A stretch of DNA of 37,690 nucleotides, taken from NCBI GenBank assembly GCA_016931915.1, contig JAFGDU010000015.1:1-37690 (forward strand). Reading direction: 5' to 3'. The notes below the pieces were generated by a model, which made no database searches, was not told the origin of the DNA, and saw only the letters and a program-made list of their open reading frames with translations. Source of the stretch: Actinomycetota bacterium (GTDB lineage: Bacteria; Actinomycetota; Geothermincolia; Geothermincolales; RBG-13-55-18). Within the stretch, counting starts at the first letter, position 1. Each line of letters starts with the position of its first letter. Below are positions 18,222 to 25,305 of this stretch, in pieces. A program made the translations under genes and the position numbers.

Positions 18222-18279
18222 AGAAATACCTAGTACGCAGTAAGGTAGTGGCAAAGCAGGGAGAAAAGGAGTGTGAGCA

Positions 18280-18897
18280 ATGGCAGATGACGTCAAACTA
18301 GCCAATCCGGCGGTCCTGGGGCTGACTTGTTTCGGTCTCACCACGATGCTGCTCAATCTGCACAACGTGGGAATCATCAATGATTTCGACACCGCCATCA
18401 TGGGGCTGGGCTTCTTCGTGGGAGGTCTCGCCCAGGTCATCGCGGGCATCATGGAATACAGGAAGGGCAACACCTTCGGCACCACGGCCTTCATCGCCTA
18501 CGGCACTTTCTGGATCAGCCTCGTCTTCGCGGTGATAGCCAGCGGCAGGTGGGAACTGGGCACCCTGGTGCATACCGAAGGCCTTGCCTGGTACCTCCTG
18601 TTGTGGGGCATCTTCACGCTGTTCATGACCTTTGGGACCTTCAAGGTCAACCGCGTGCTGCAGTTCGTCTTCGTGACCTTGACCGTGCTCTTCTTCCTTC
18701 TGGCCATATGCAACTGGGCCGAGATCGCGGCTGGAGAAGGCCTCATGGTAGTCTCGGGGATCATCGGGCTATTCACCGGTTTCGCTGCCCTTTACCTGGC
18801 CATGGCGGAGAACCTGAACGAGATGTTCGGCAGGACCGTTCTACCCATATGGCCCATGGGAGAAAAGGAGGCCTACAAGAGGCCGGAGGACCTTTAA
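18280..18897 (+). CDS. satP: Acetate/succinate transporter, GPR1/FUN34/YaaH (SatP) family
   Basis: A 205-residue membrane protein with six predicted helices (about 12-32, 38-58, 68-87, 98-118, 124-143, 150-172). Family marks are NPAVLGL at the N-terminus, close to the NPAPLGL signature, and YRKGNTFGTTAFIAYGTFW. SatP-type channels carry acetate and succinate with protons. It lies between acs and a strong terminator, so acs and satP probably form one transcript. GGGAGAAAAGGAG precedes the ATG. The exact substrate is inferred from family and neighbour. Confidence 0.9.
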   Translation: MADDVKLANPAVLGLTCFGLTTMLLNLHNVGIINDFDTAIMGLGFFVGGLAQVIAGIMEYRKGNTFGTTAFIAYGTFWISLVFAVIASGRWELGTLVHTEGLAWYLLLWGIFTLFMTFGTFKVNRVLQFVFVTLTVLFFLLAICNWAEIAAGEGLMVVSGIIGLFTGFAALYLAMAENLNEMFGRTVLPIWPMGEKEAYKRPEDL

Positions 18898-18936
18898 CCC
18901 GGCTGAAGTAGAGACCATTTGAGCGGATAGCATTTA

Positions 18937-18963
18937 CGGCCGGATCATCAAGAGATCCGGCCG
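18937..18963 (+). terminator. Strong hairpin terminator after satP
   Basis: CGGCCGGATC (18937-18946), loop ATCAAGA, and GATCCGGCCG (18954-18963) form a perfect 10-bp stem, followed by CATTTATATTT. It lies 40 bases after the satP stop and should end the acs-satP transcript. The T-run is interrupted. Confidence 0.75.
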
Positions 18964-19113
18964 CATTTATATTTCCGCGCATTGCGCCTGACCATAGCCC
19001 ACGCGGTTTACCATTTACGGTCATCCGCAGTCATTATGGAGTAGAGAAAGATCATTACGGCTTGGCCGCAGGGAAAAAGACATCAATTATATCGCTTTCC
19101 CGGGGCATACTAC

Positions 19114-19122
19114 TGGTAGAAT
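19114..19122 (+). promoter_or_regulatory. Extended -10 candidate for the CoA-transferase gene
   Basis: TGG followed by TAGAAT (TG at 19114, hexamer 19117-19122) is an extended -10 lacking a clear -35. It lies ~104 bases before the gene start and between the arms of a short CTAC/GTAG dyad. In the 328-base gap 18898-19225, only this element and the terminator are recognisable. Confidence 0.4.
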
Positions 19123-19225
19123 CGTAGTAGGAAACGGAACCGGGCCAGCAGCGTACCGGAGCCTTCAACCGGGATAAGGGCTGGCACGGCTGGCGCATAT
19201 CGTCATATCAGGGAGGAAAGCAGGC

Positions 19226-21115
19226 ATGGAACGTACACAGCGCATCATGACGGAGATGCAGCAACGCTATCCCGACAAATTCGTTCCTGAGCAACGCGTG
19301 TTCGAGAAGATCCGTCGCGGAGCGCATCTCTTCATAGGAACCGGATGCGGCGAACCCCAGCAGCTGGTTAATTTGTTGGCGGAATACGTTGCAACCCATC
19401 CCAAGTCGGTATTCGACGCCGAGGTCTTCCATGTATGGACCCTCGGTGTGGCCCCTTATGCCAACGAGAAATTCGAGCGCAACTTCCGGCACAACTCCTT
19501 CTTCATCGGCGACAACACCAGGGAGGCGGTAAACGAGGGTCTGGCCGACTATACGCCAATCTTTCTCTCGCAGGTACCCGACCTATTTCAGCGGGGGTTC
19601 ATTCCCATAGACGTCGCCCTGGTGCAGGCATCTCCCCCCGACCGTAACGGTTACATGAGCCTGGGTGTCAGCGTCGATATAACCAAGGCGGCGGTGGAAA
19701 AGGCAGCCCTCGTGATCTGCCAGGTGAACTCGTTCATGCCCCGTGTGCACGGCGACACCTTTATCCATGTAGATGACGTAGACTATATCCTCTACTTCAA
19801 CGAGCCTCTCCTCGAGTACAGGCCCACGATATCGGACGAGCTGGCCGACCAGATCGGAAAGTATGTGGCCCGCCTGGTGGAGGACGGGGACACCATCCAG
19901 GTGGGATACGGCAGCATACCCAACGCTATCATGGCGAACCTCGGGGACAGAAGGCACCTGGGAGTGCATACAGAACTGGTGAGCGACGGCATCGTCAACC
20001 TGATCAAGAAAGGCATTGTCGACAACAGCATGAAGACGCTGGACCGCGGCAAGACGGTGGCGACTTTCTGCATGGGGTGTGCCGAGACCTACGAGTTTCT
20101 GGACGACAATCCCAGCATCGAGTTCAGGACCATCGACTATACCAACAATCCCCTTATCATCGCCCAACAGAGGAACATGACCGCCATCAACAGCGCCCTT
20201 GAGATAGACCTGACCGGGCAGGCCTCGGCGGAATCCCTGGGCAAAGTGTTCTACAGCGGAATAGGCGGTCAGGCGGATTTCATGCGTGGAGCCGTGATGG
20301 CCACCGGCGGCAAGACCATCCTGGCACTGCCTTCCACGGCGGAGCAGGGCGAGGTCTCGAGAATCCTGCCCATGATACGGGAAGGGGCGGGGGTTACCTT
20401 GAGCCGGGGCGACGTACACTACGTGGTGACCGAATACGGCATTGCCTACCTGCACGGCAAGAACGTCAGGGAGAGGGCCATGGAGCTCATCGCCATCGCG
20501 GATCCCAAGTTCAGGCCCTGGCTCATCGACGAGGCCAAGCGCAACAACATGATCTACAAGGACCAGGCCTTCATACCCGGCAAATCCGGAGAATACCCCG
20601 AGGAGCTGGAACAATTCCGCGGCACCAAGAGCGGGGTAGAGGTACTCTTCAGGCCGGTGAAGATAAGTGACGAGCCCATTCTCAAGGATTTCTTCTACTC
20701 CCTCTCCGACAAGAGCCTCTACCGCCGTTTCGTCTCCACTCGCCAGGATATGCCCCACGACCGTCTGCAGGAATTCGTGGTCATAGACTATACGCAGGAG
20801 ATAGTGATCCTGGCATTCCTCGAGGAAGACGATAAAGAGACCCTGGTAGGGTTGGGCCAATACAGCATCAACACCGGTACGCACCATGCGGAGGTAGCCT
20901 TCGTGGTAAAGGACGAGTTCCAGAACCGGGGTATAGGAACGGAGCTGCTCAACTACCTGACCCAAATGGCCAAACGCCAGGGCCTGCACGGTTTTACCGC
21001 CGAGGTCCTGGCTGAGAACAAGCCGATGATGCACCTCTTCGAGGAAGCCGGCTTCGACATCGAGAGGTCCGTGTCCTCCGGCGTGTACGAGCTTACCATG
21101 AGTTTCCGGGACTAG
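19226..21115 (+). CDS. Acetyl-CoA hydrolase/CoA-transferase fused to a GNAT acetyltransferase
   Basis: Two domains in 629 residues. Residues ~1-445 are an acetyl-CoA hydrolase/4-hydroxybutyrate CoA-transferase-type enzyme: GTGCGEPQQLVNLLAEYV, QASPPDRNGYMSLGVSVD, VHTELVSDGIVNL (probable CoA-binding Glu region), GIGGQADFMRGA and RGDVHYVVTEYGIAYLHGK. Residues ~471-629 are a GNAT domain with the acetyl-CoA loop FQNRGIGTELLNYL and an AENKPMMHLFEEAGF tail. It could exchange CoA between acetate and other acids, while the GNAT half might acetylate a metabolite or a protein such as Acs (inference). GGGAGGAAAG lies before ATG 19226. It lies beyond the satP terminator, so it is a separate transcript. 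Confidence 0.88.
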   Translation: MERTQRIMTEMQQRYPDKFVPEQRVFEKIRRGAHLFIGTGCGEPQQLVNLLAEYVATHPKSVFDAEVFHVWTLGVAPYANEKFERNFRHNSFFIGDNTREAVNEGLADYTPIFLSQVPDLFQRGFIPIDVALVQASPPDRNGYMSLGVSVDITKAAVEKAALVICQVNSFMPRVHGDTFIHVDDVDYILYFNEPLLEYRPTISDELADQIGKYVARLVEDGDTIQVGYGSIPNAIMANLGDRRHLGVHTELVSDGIVNLIKKGIVDNSMKTLDRGKTVATFCMGCAETYEFLDDNPSIEFRTIDYTNNPLIIAQQRNMTAINSALEIDLTGQASAESLGKVFYSGIGGQADFMRGAVMATGGKTILALPSTAEQGEVSRILPMIREGAGVTLSRGDVHYVVTEYGIAYLHGKNVRERAMELIAIADPKFRPWLIDEAKRNNMIYKDQAFIPGKSGEYPEELEQFRGTKSGVEVLFRPVKISDEPILKDFFYSLSDKSLYRRFVSTRQDMPHDRLQEFVVIDYTQEIVILAFLEEDDKETLVGLGQYSINTGTHHAEVAFVVKDEFQNRGIGTELLNYLTQMAKRQGLHGFTAEVLAENKPMMHLFEEAGFDIERSVSSGVYELTMSFRD

Positions 21116-21174
21116 CCCGGACCGCATGGAAGTAGCATTCACTCCGTAAAGAATATTGTTGTGAGCTCTTTATT

Positions 21175-21332
21175 GCCCGAGCCCCGGGGGTAAAGGTCCT
21201 CGTGCTTGATCTATAAAAGGCCCGACGACAAGGCTGGTCGTCGTCGCAGGCTCCTCCGAGCATCTTGCTCGCCGGGCTGGTGGCTGTTAAGACGCAGGGG
21301 TGCTCGGTGACCGTTATCCCCGGTTCTCGGGC
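21175..21332. ncRNA. Long imperfect stem-loop element, candidate structured RNA or mobile palindrome
   Basis: A 5' arm at 21175-21202 and a 3' arm at 21305-21332 (28 bases each) pair with only four mismatches and two G-U pairs, starting with GCCCGAG/CTCGGGC. Inside are a 7-bp hairpin CGACGAC-GTCGTCG (21223-21243), a 6-bp hairpin CGAGCA-TGCTCG (21257-21271), and GGCCCG/CGGGCT able to enclose both. AAGTTTGGTTTT follows. The 5' arm core CCCGGGGGTAA recurs at 21604 and 21649. It may be a small RNA, or a palindromic repeat element; the strand is not decided by the sequence. Confidence 0.45.
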
Positions 21333-21393
21333 AAGTTTGGTTTTAATCCATCCGGATCCTTCTAATTATCCTCTTGCTCCGCTCATACCTTTT

Positions 21394-21588
21394 GGGGCGA
21401 GTCCGTGCACAGCGTTCTTAGCTGGCTAATGCCCGGTAGGGATTACGATATTCCATGCGGACGATGGCACACGGATCAGCTCTTCTTTTTACTACTTCTT
21501 TGTGCGGGATCATATGCGGTTTGATGGCGTGCGTGGCAGCGCAGATGGGGCGAGTATGGGCACAGCGTTCTTAGCTGGACTATGCAGG
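21394..21588. repeat. Direct duplication, two copies 153 bases apart
   Basis: A 19-base identical core (GCACAGCGTTCTTAGCTGG) occurs at 21407-21425 and 21560-21578, embedded in ~39-base similar segments that both begin GGGGCGAGT and end near ATGC. No protein is supported here. Confidence 0.8.
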
Positions 21589-21593
21589 TTTTA

Positions 21594-21674
21594 TGTGCCT
21601 GGGCCCGGGGGTAACGGTCCTCGCTCCTGTGGGGTTGGTGTGCCTGGGCCCGGGGGTAACGGTCCTCGCTCCTG
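21594..21674. repeat. Two 36-base identical direct repeats, period 45
   Basis: Copies are at 21594-21629 and 21639-21674 and contain CCCGGGGGTAACGGTCCTCG. The same core, with one change, forms the 5' arm of the stem-loop at 21175, and its reverse complement, diverged, forms the 3' arm. This ties the array to that element. Confidence 0.85.
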
Positions 21675-21720
21675 CTCGCAGGTTGCATAACCATGGCTAG
21701 GCCTTACTCTCGTACATGCT

Positions 21721-21886
21721 GCTCGCAATGTCGCTTCAGACCGACCCCGCAGTTCCCAGGCAGTGGGTTCTATGCTGGGCGACACCCGGACAGGGTCATA
21801 TTTACCTTCTTCTATAAATGCACGTATGCTCCCGATGTCGCTTCGGACCGACCCCACAGTTTCCAGGCAGTGGTTTCTATATAGGC
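21721..21886. repeat. Diverged ~60-base direct repeat, period 107
   Basis: 21721-21780 and 21828-21886 share ATGTCGCTTC, GACCGACCCC, CCAGGCAGTGG and TTCTAT in the same order and spacing, with scattered substitutions. No coding frame is conserved between them. Confidence 0.75.
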
Positions 21887-22022
21887 TATGCCCGGCGGGG
21901 ATTTACGCTATCGTTTGCGGACAAAGACACACGGACCATTTTCATTTAGCAACTTCTTGTTATTGGATTGCTCAGACATATGGGGTTCGCCGGCGTACGT
22001 GGCAGCGCAGATCACGGGTGCC

Positions 22023-22176
22023 AGGCCTCCAGGGATAGAAGACGGGTATCAGGCCTCCGAGGGCATAAGACGGGTATCAGGCCTCAAGGGATAGAAGACG
22101 GGTATCATGCCTCAAGGGATAGAAGACGGGTATCAGGCCTCAAGGGATAGAAGACGGGTATCAGGCCTCCACATGG
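22023..22176. repeat. Tandem array of five 28-bp units
   Basis: Units start at 22023, 22051, 22079, 22107 and 22135, with a sixth truncated one from 22163. The consensus begins AGGCCTCAAGGGATAG and ends AAGACGGGTATC. Units differ by at most a few bases, and the last three are nearly identical, so expansion is recent. The period of 28 is not a multiple of three, so this is not a coding repeat, and there are no spacers, so it is not a CRISPR array. Confidence 0.9.
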
Positions 22177-22181
22177 AAATA

Positions 22182-22291
22182 TGGAGGCGCTGACACGCCG
22201 GCAAACAAATGTGGAGGCGCTGACACGCCGGTAAAACAAACGTGGAGGCGCTGACACGCCGGTAAACAAACGTGGAGGCGCTGGGACACCG
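22182..22291. repeat. Second tandem array, four 30-31-bp units
   Basis: Units start at 22182, 22212, 22243 and 22273. Three carry TGGAGGCGCTGACACGCCGG followed by an A-rich AAACAAA segment; the fourth is diverged after GGAGGCGCTG. GGCG...CGCC within the unit can form a small hairpin. The array directly follows the 28-bp array. Confidence 0.88.
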
Positions 22292-22402
22292 CAGCGACAT
22301 CCTTCGGATGCCGCCGTCGCTTACGCGATGCAAACCACTGTACTGTATCGCTCAGACATATGGGGTTCGCCAGCCTGCATTGGGTGCACGGACTTGGTGT
22401 AG

Positions 22403-22430
22403 TTGACAACTCGCTGTGATAACATAACTA
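22403..22430 (+). promoter_or_regulatory. Candidate promoter of the 6S-like RNA
   Basis: A perfect -35 TTGACA at 22403-22408 is followed 16 bases later by TAACTA (22425-22430), a poor -10. The likely start site would be just before the RNA stem at 22448. The -35 is convincing, the -10 is not. Confidence 0.5.
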
Positions 22431-22447
22431 GAGAGGACGAGTGTTAA

Positions 22448-22632
22448 GGGCTCGACCCTGTGCGTTTTGCACCGTGATTTATCGTTGAGCCAACACTTCG
22501 ATTAAGGGAACCGTTTTCCGAAGGTGGACGTAAAGCCCCGAACCCGGGTTGGGGACTACGGAGATCAGAGGTAGGTGCCCACCTGCGAGGGCGCAGGTTC
22601 AAGATAGCGGTGTTGACGGCAGGGTGGAGCCC
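22448..22632 (+). ncRNA. ssrS: 6S RNA (candidate), 185 nt
   Basis: 6S RNA binds the housekeeping RNA polymerase by imitating an open promoter. The ends form a long closing stem: GGGCTC-G-ACCCTG (22448-22460) pairs with CAGGGT-G-GAGCCC (22620-22632), 12 bp around one G-G mismatch; further in, GCACCG (22469-22474) pairs with CGGTGT (22608-22613). A large unpaired middle leads to a distal stem (CCCC-AAC / GTT-GGGG with CGTA/TACG outside). ACCTGC/GCAGGT near 22581-22598 forms a side hairpin. Length and stem-bubble-stem plan fit 6S RNA. It lies just upstream of rarA, as 6S-1 (bsrA) in Bacillus lies between aspS and the yrvM-rarA genes. tmRNA and RNase P hallmarks are absent. Confidence 0.72.
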
Positions 22633-22654
22633 ATTTCTTATCACCCCCACATCT

Positions 22655-22660
22655 TATAAT
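22655..22660 (+). promoter_or_regulatory. -10 element between the 6S-like RNA and rarA
   Basis: A perfect TATAAT lies 40 bases before the preferred rarA GTG and just after the RNA's closing stem, suggesting rarA has its own promoter. No strong -35 is visible. Confidence 0.5.
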
Positions 22661-22699
22661 GGATCTGTCTTGTATTTGATCGCTCGTGAAAGGCGGCCC

Positions 22700-24028
22700 G
22701 TGGACCTCTTCGACTCCATAAGGGAGGACATCCAGCGCAAGGAAGCGCCACTCGCCCTGCGCATGCGTCCGCGCGCGCTCGAGGAATTCGTGGGTCAGGA
22801 AGGAGTCGTGGGCGAGGGGACATATCTGCGGCGAGCCATCGAGGAGGACCAGCTTCAGACAGCTATCTTCTGGGGGCCTCCTGGTTCGGGTAAAACCACC
22901 CTGGCCGGTATCATCGCCAATATGTCGAGGGCTCACTTCCAGCAGATATCCGCTGTAACCAGCGGAGTCGCCGAGGTAAGACGCCTCATCCAGGAGGCAG
23001 AGGACCGGCTGTCAATGCACGGGAGCCGGACTATAATCTTCATCGACGAGATACACCGCTTCAACAAGGCGCAGCAGGATGCGCTGCTGCCTGCGGTGGA
23101 GCAGGGAACCATCGTCCTCATCGGGGCCACCACCGAGAACCCGTATTTCGAGGTCAACTCCGCCCTGGTATCGCGCTCCAAGATCTTCCGTCTCAATCCC
23201 TTGAGCGAGGAGGAGGTGAGCGCGGTGGTGAAAAGAGCCCTGGTGGACCGGGAACGCGGCCTGGCCGGCCTGGAACTGGAGCTGGAGCAGGAGGCCCTGG
23301 AACATATCGTGGGTATGGCCGGAGGTGACGCCCGGGTGGCACTGAATACCCTCGAGGCTGCAGCCCTGCTGGCGGGAGAGGACTCGGGGGAGAGGCGTGT
23401 GACCCTGAAAACCGCGGAGGAAGCCGCCCAACGCAAAGCCCTTCTCTACGACAAATGGGGGGACAGCCATTACGACACCATATCAGCTTTCATCAAGTCC
23501 ATGCGCGGCTCGGACCCGCATGCCGCTATCTACTGGCTTGCGCGCATGCTGTACGCGGGCGAAGACCCACGCTTTATCGCCCGCCGCATGGTGATCTTCG
23601 CCTCGGAGGACGTAGGGCTCGCAGACAGCCGTGCGCTGATGGTGGCCGATGCCGCCGCAAAGGCAGTGGAGTTCGTGGGCCTGCCCGAATGCCAGCTCAA
23701 CCTGGCACATGCCGCCCTGTATCTGGCACTGGCGCCCAAGAGCAATTCGGCCACCCGGGCCATCGGGGCGGCAGGCAGGGAGGTAGAACGGGGAATAACG
23801 CCTCCGGTGCCCGCCCACCTGCGCGATTCGCACTATCGCGGCGCGGAAGCCCTGGGGCACGGTGCCGGCTATCTCTATCCCCATGACTATCCCGGCAGCT
23901 ACGTCGAACAGAGGTATCTTCCCGAGGAATTGGAGAGCCGAGGGTTCTATAGCCCCGGCGGCGAGGGGGATGAAGGCGGCATGGCGAAGGACTGGAAGCG
24001 GCGTACCGCATCGAAGGATGAAACCTGA
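22700..24028 (+). CDS. rarA: Replication-associated AAA+ ATPase RarA (MgsA)
   Basis: RarA is a clamp-loader-like tetrameric ATPase acting at stalled replication forks. In the 442-residue product Walker A is GPPGSGKTT near residue 53, Walker B FIDEIHRFNKAQQDALLP, sensor-1 GATTENP; the C-terminal domain holds KSMRGSDPHAAIYWLARML and YLPHDYPGSYV-type blocks (YPHDYPGSYVEQRYLP). The frame is open to 22610, but that would overlap the 6S-like RNA; GTG 22700 (VDLFDSIREDI) has AAAGGCGG just upstream and the family N-terminus. A Lys/Arg-rich tail of ~25 residues follows the conserved part. Confidence 0.94.
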   Translation: MDLFDSIREDIQRKEAPLALRMRPRALEEFVGQEGVVGEGTYLRRAIEEDQLQTAIFWGPPGSGKTTLAGIIANMSRAHFQQISAVTSGVAEVRRLIQEAEDRLSMHGSRTIIFIDEIHRFNKAQQDALLPAVEQGTIVLIGATTENPYFEVNSALVSRSKIFRLNPLSEEEVSAVVKRALVDRERGLAGLELELEQEALEHIVGMAGGDARVALNTLEAAALLAGEDSGERRVTLKTAEEAAQRKALLYDKWGDSHYDTISAFIKSMRGSDPHAAIYWLARMLYAGEDPRFIARRMVIFASEDVGLADSRALMVADAAAKAVEFVGLPECQLNLAHAALYLALAPKSNSATRAIGAAGREVERGITPPVPAHLRDSHYRGAEALGHGAGYLYPHDYPGSYVEQRYLPEELESRGFYSPGGEGDEGGMAKDWKRRTASKDET

Positions 24029-24131
24029 CCCGAAAACATCTCTATCGTGGCTTGGAAGCGAGTTCTCCGACGACAAAGTTGACGGTGAAATGTGAAGGGC
24101 TACCTGATGATCGGCTCCATGATCGCGCTAT

Positions 24132-24161
24132 TTGACACCCTGGAATGGCGGATGCTATTCT
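24132..24161 (+). promoter_or_regulatory. Strong promoter upstream of the iscU-like gene
   Basis: A perfect -35 TTGACA (24132-24137) is separated by 18 bases from an extended -10, TGC-TATTCT (hexamer 24156-24161). It lies 41 bases before the IscU ATG. A direct repeat TCGAAAA-CG-TCGAAAA follows at the expected start site and could be a regulator site. This is the best promoter match in the window. Confidence 0.7.
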
Positions 24162-24201
24162 CGAAAACGTCGAAAAACCAGCATAAACAGGAGATAACAA
24201 C

Positions 24202-24582
24202 ATGTATTCAGACCAGGTGATAGAGCACTTTCAGAACCCGCGCAACGTAGGTGAGATCACGGACCCTGACGGCGTTGGCAAGGTCGGAAGCCCGGTGTGC
24301 GGAGACATGATGGAGGTATACATAAAAGTAGAGGACGGGCGGCTTGCGGACATCAAGTACAAGACGTTCGGATGTGGGGCGGCGGTTGCCTCGGGCAGCA
24401 TGGGCACGGAGATGGTCAAGGGCAAAACGCTGGAAGAGGCCATGCGTATTACTGACCAACAGGTGGCCGAAGCATTGGGCGGCCTGCCCGAGGAAAAACT
24501 GCACTGCTCCAACCTGGCGGCGGAAGGTATCCAGGCGGCAATCGAGGATTACCGCTCCAGAAACGGCATAAGCACCGGGTAG
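24202..24582 (+). CDS. iscU: Iron-sulfur cluster scaffold protein, IscU/NifU N-terminal type
   Basis: IscU holds nascent Fe-S clusters made with sulfur from a cysteine desulfurase. The 126-residue product has the three conserved cysteines Cys33 (VCGD), Cys58 (TFGCGAAVASGS) and Cys102 (LHCSNLAAEG) plus Asp35. It is of the NifU-like single-domain group rather than the proteobacterial IscU. No iscS, rrf2-type regulator or mnmA is adjacent, although in Firmicutes these stand between rarA and alaS. AGGAGA precedes the ATG, with a strong promoter upstream. Confidence 0.92.
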   Translation: MYSDQVIEHFQNPRNVGEITDPDGVGKVGSPVCGDMMEVYIKVEDGRLADIKYKTFGCGAAVASGSMGTEMVKGKTLEEAMRITDQQVAEALGGLPEEKLHCSNLAAEGIQAAIEDYRSRNGISTG

Positions 24583-24603
24583 GTTCAGTAAGGGAGGCGC
24601 GAG

Positions 24604-24990
24604 ATGGGGGGCGTAGCGGCACTCATATGTGCGATATCCTTCGCCTTGTTAATGCTGGCACTGATGATAGTCGTGCTCAAGCTGGCCCGGACGATGGCCA
24701 TAACCAATTACATACTCGACGATATCCGCAAGGAGGCAATACCGCTCATGGCCAGGATCGAGACGACTATCGACCATATAAACAACGAAATGGGATATGT
24801 GGACGGAGTATTAAAATCGGCGGAGAAGCTGGCGGTGCGGGCCAATACCATGACCCAGGCTGCCCAGTCACTTGTAACATCGCCCTTGGTAAAGGTGCTC
24901 AGCCTGGGACTGGGTGTGCAAAGAGCCCTTGGACTCAAGTCCGCAGGGAAAGGGAGAACGGAACCTGTGGAGGAGGTTGGACGGGAATAA
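24604..24990 (+). CDS. DUF948 family single-pass membrane protein
   Basis: 128 residues: one membrane helix at ~5-27 (ALICAISFALLMLALMIVVL), then an amphipathic coiled region (IRKEAIPLMARIETTIDHI, VDGVLKSAEKLAVRANT) and a short tail. This is the plan of DUF948 proteins, whose function is not known; they often accompany alaS or cell-envelope genes in Gram-positives. GGGAGGCGCG precedes the ATG, 21 bases after iscU, so both are probably cotranscribed. Confidence 0.75.
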   Translation: MGGVAALICAISFALLMLALMIVVLKLARTMAITNYILDDIRKEAIPLMARIETTIDHINNEMGYVDGVLKSAEKLAVRANTMTQAAQSLVTSPLVKVLSLGLGVQRALGLKSAGKGRTEPVEEVGRE

Positions 24991-25305
24991 GCGTGGGGGC
25001 GGCGGCGGCGCCATCCATCTTATGGAGCCCGGGGTTTCATCGTGGCGACCCTCTCTAAACGCCTCATCAAGGTGATAGACTTTACAAGAGGTTTTTTACG
25101 CGAAAAGCATAGGTGAAAGAATGGTGGTGATGACCCTTCTGCCCGACGGCATCCTCCCGCGCTTTTTGCCGAAGAACCATAATGGATTACCTGTCGAACT
25201 GCGATGGAAGTTGAATGCGGGGAGGTTTGCATGAGGTCATATGCCCCCCATCTGGATACCATGTAAGGGAAGGATGGCATTATTTATGGCGCGGGAGGAA
25301 AGAGC
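24991..25305 (+). other. 315-base spacer before alaS with one possible tiny ORF
   Basis: No terminator, tRNA or T-box is seen. A 24-residue frame from GTG 25042 to TGA 25116 (VATLSKRLIKVIDFTRGFL and onward) is in the same frame as the DUF948 gene after its TAA, so it may be a decayed 3' remnant, a short gene or chance. A tract of GGC repeats lies at 24996-25011. The GGGAGGAAAG at the end is the alaS ribosome binding site. Confidence 0.3.

Larger units (their letters stand above)
21429..22012. repeat. Diverged ~120-base block duplicated, third partial copy at 22350
   Basis: The block at 21429-21546 resembles 21887-22012. Both begin ATGCCCGG, contain TGCGGAC and ACACGGA, and end GTGGCAGCGCAGAT after a CATATG segment. 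A 22-base stretch of the second copy (21970-21991, GCTCAGACATATGGGG and onward) is repeated exactly at 22350-22371. Spacing is ~460 and 380 bases. This looks like serial duplication followed by decay. Function unknown. Confidence 0.7.

Noticed and set aside
21223..21243. Terminator of the CoA-transferase gene
   Set aside because: The CGACGAC/GTCGTCG hairpin is followed by GC-rich sequence rather than a T-run and is nested in the larger stem-loop element.
22023..22291. CRISPR array
   Set aside because: Two tandem arrays of 28 and 30-31 bp have no unique spacers between units and no cas gene is in the window.
21502..22409. Short open frames of 60-90 codons in the repeat region, both strands
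   Set aside because: They run through repeats whose periods are not multiples of three, have no good ribosome binding sites and differ between repeat copies.
22448..22632. tmRNA or RNase P RNA
   Set aside because: No tRNA-like end with CCA, no tag frame, and no conserved RNase P core segments; size and stem plan fit 6S RNA better.
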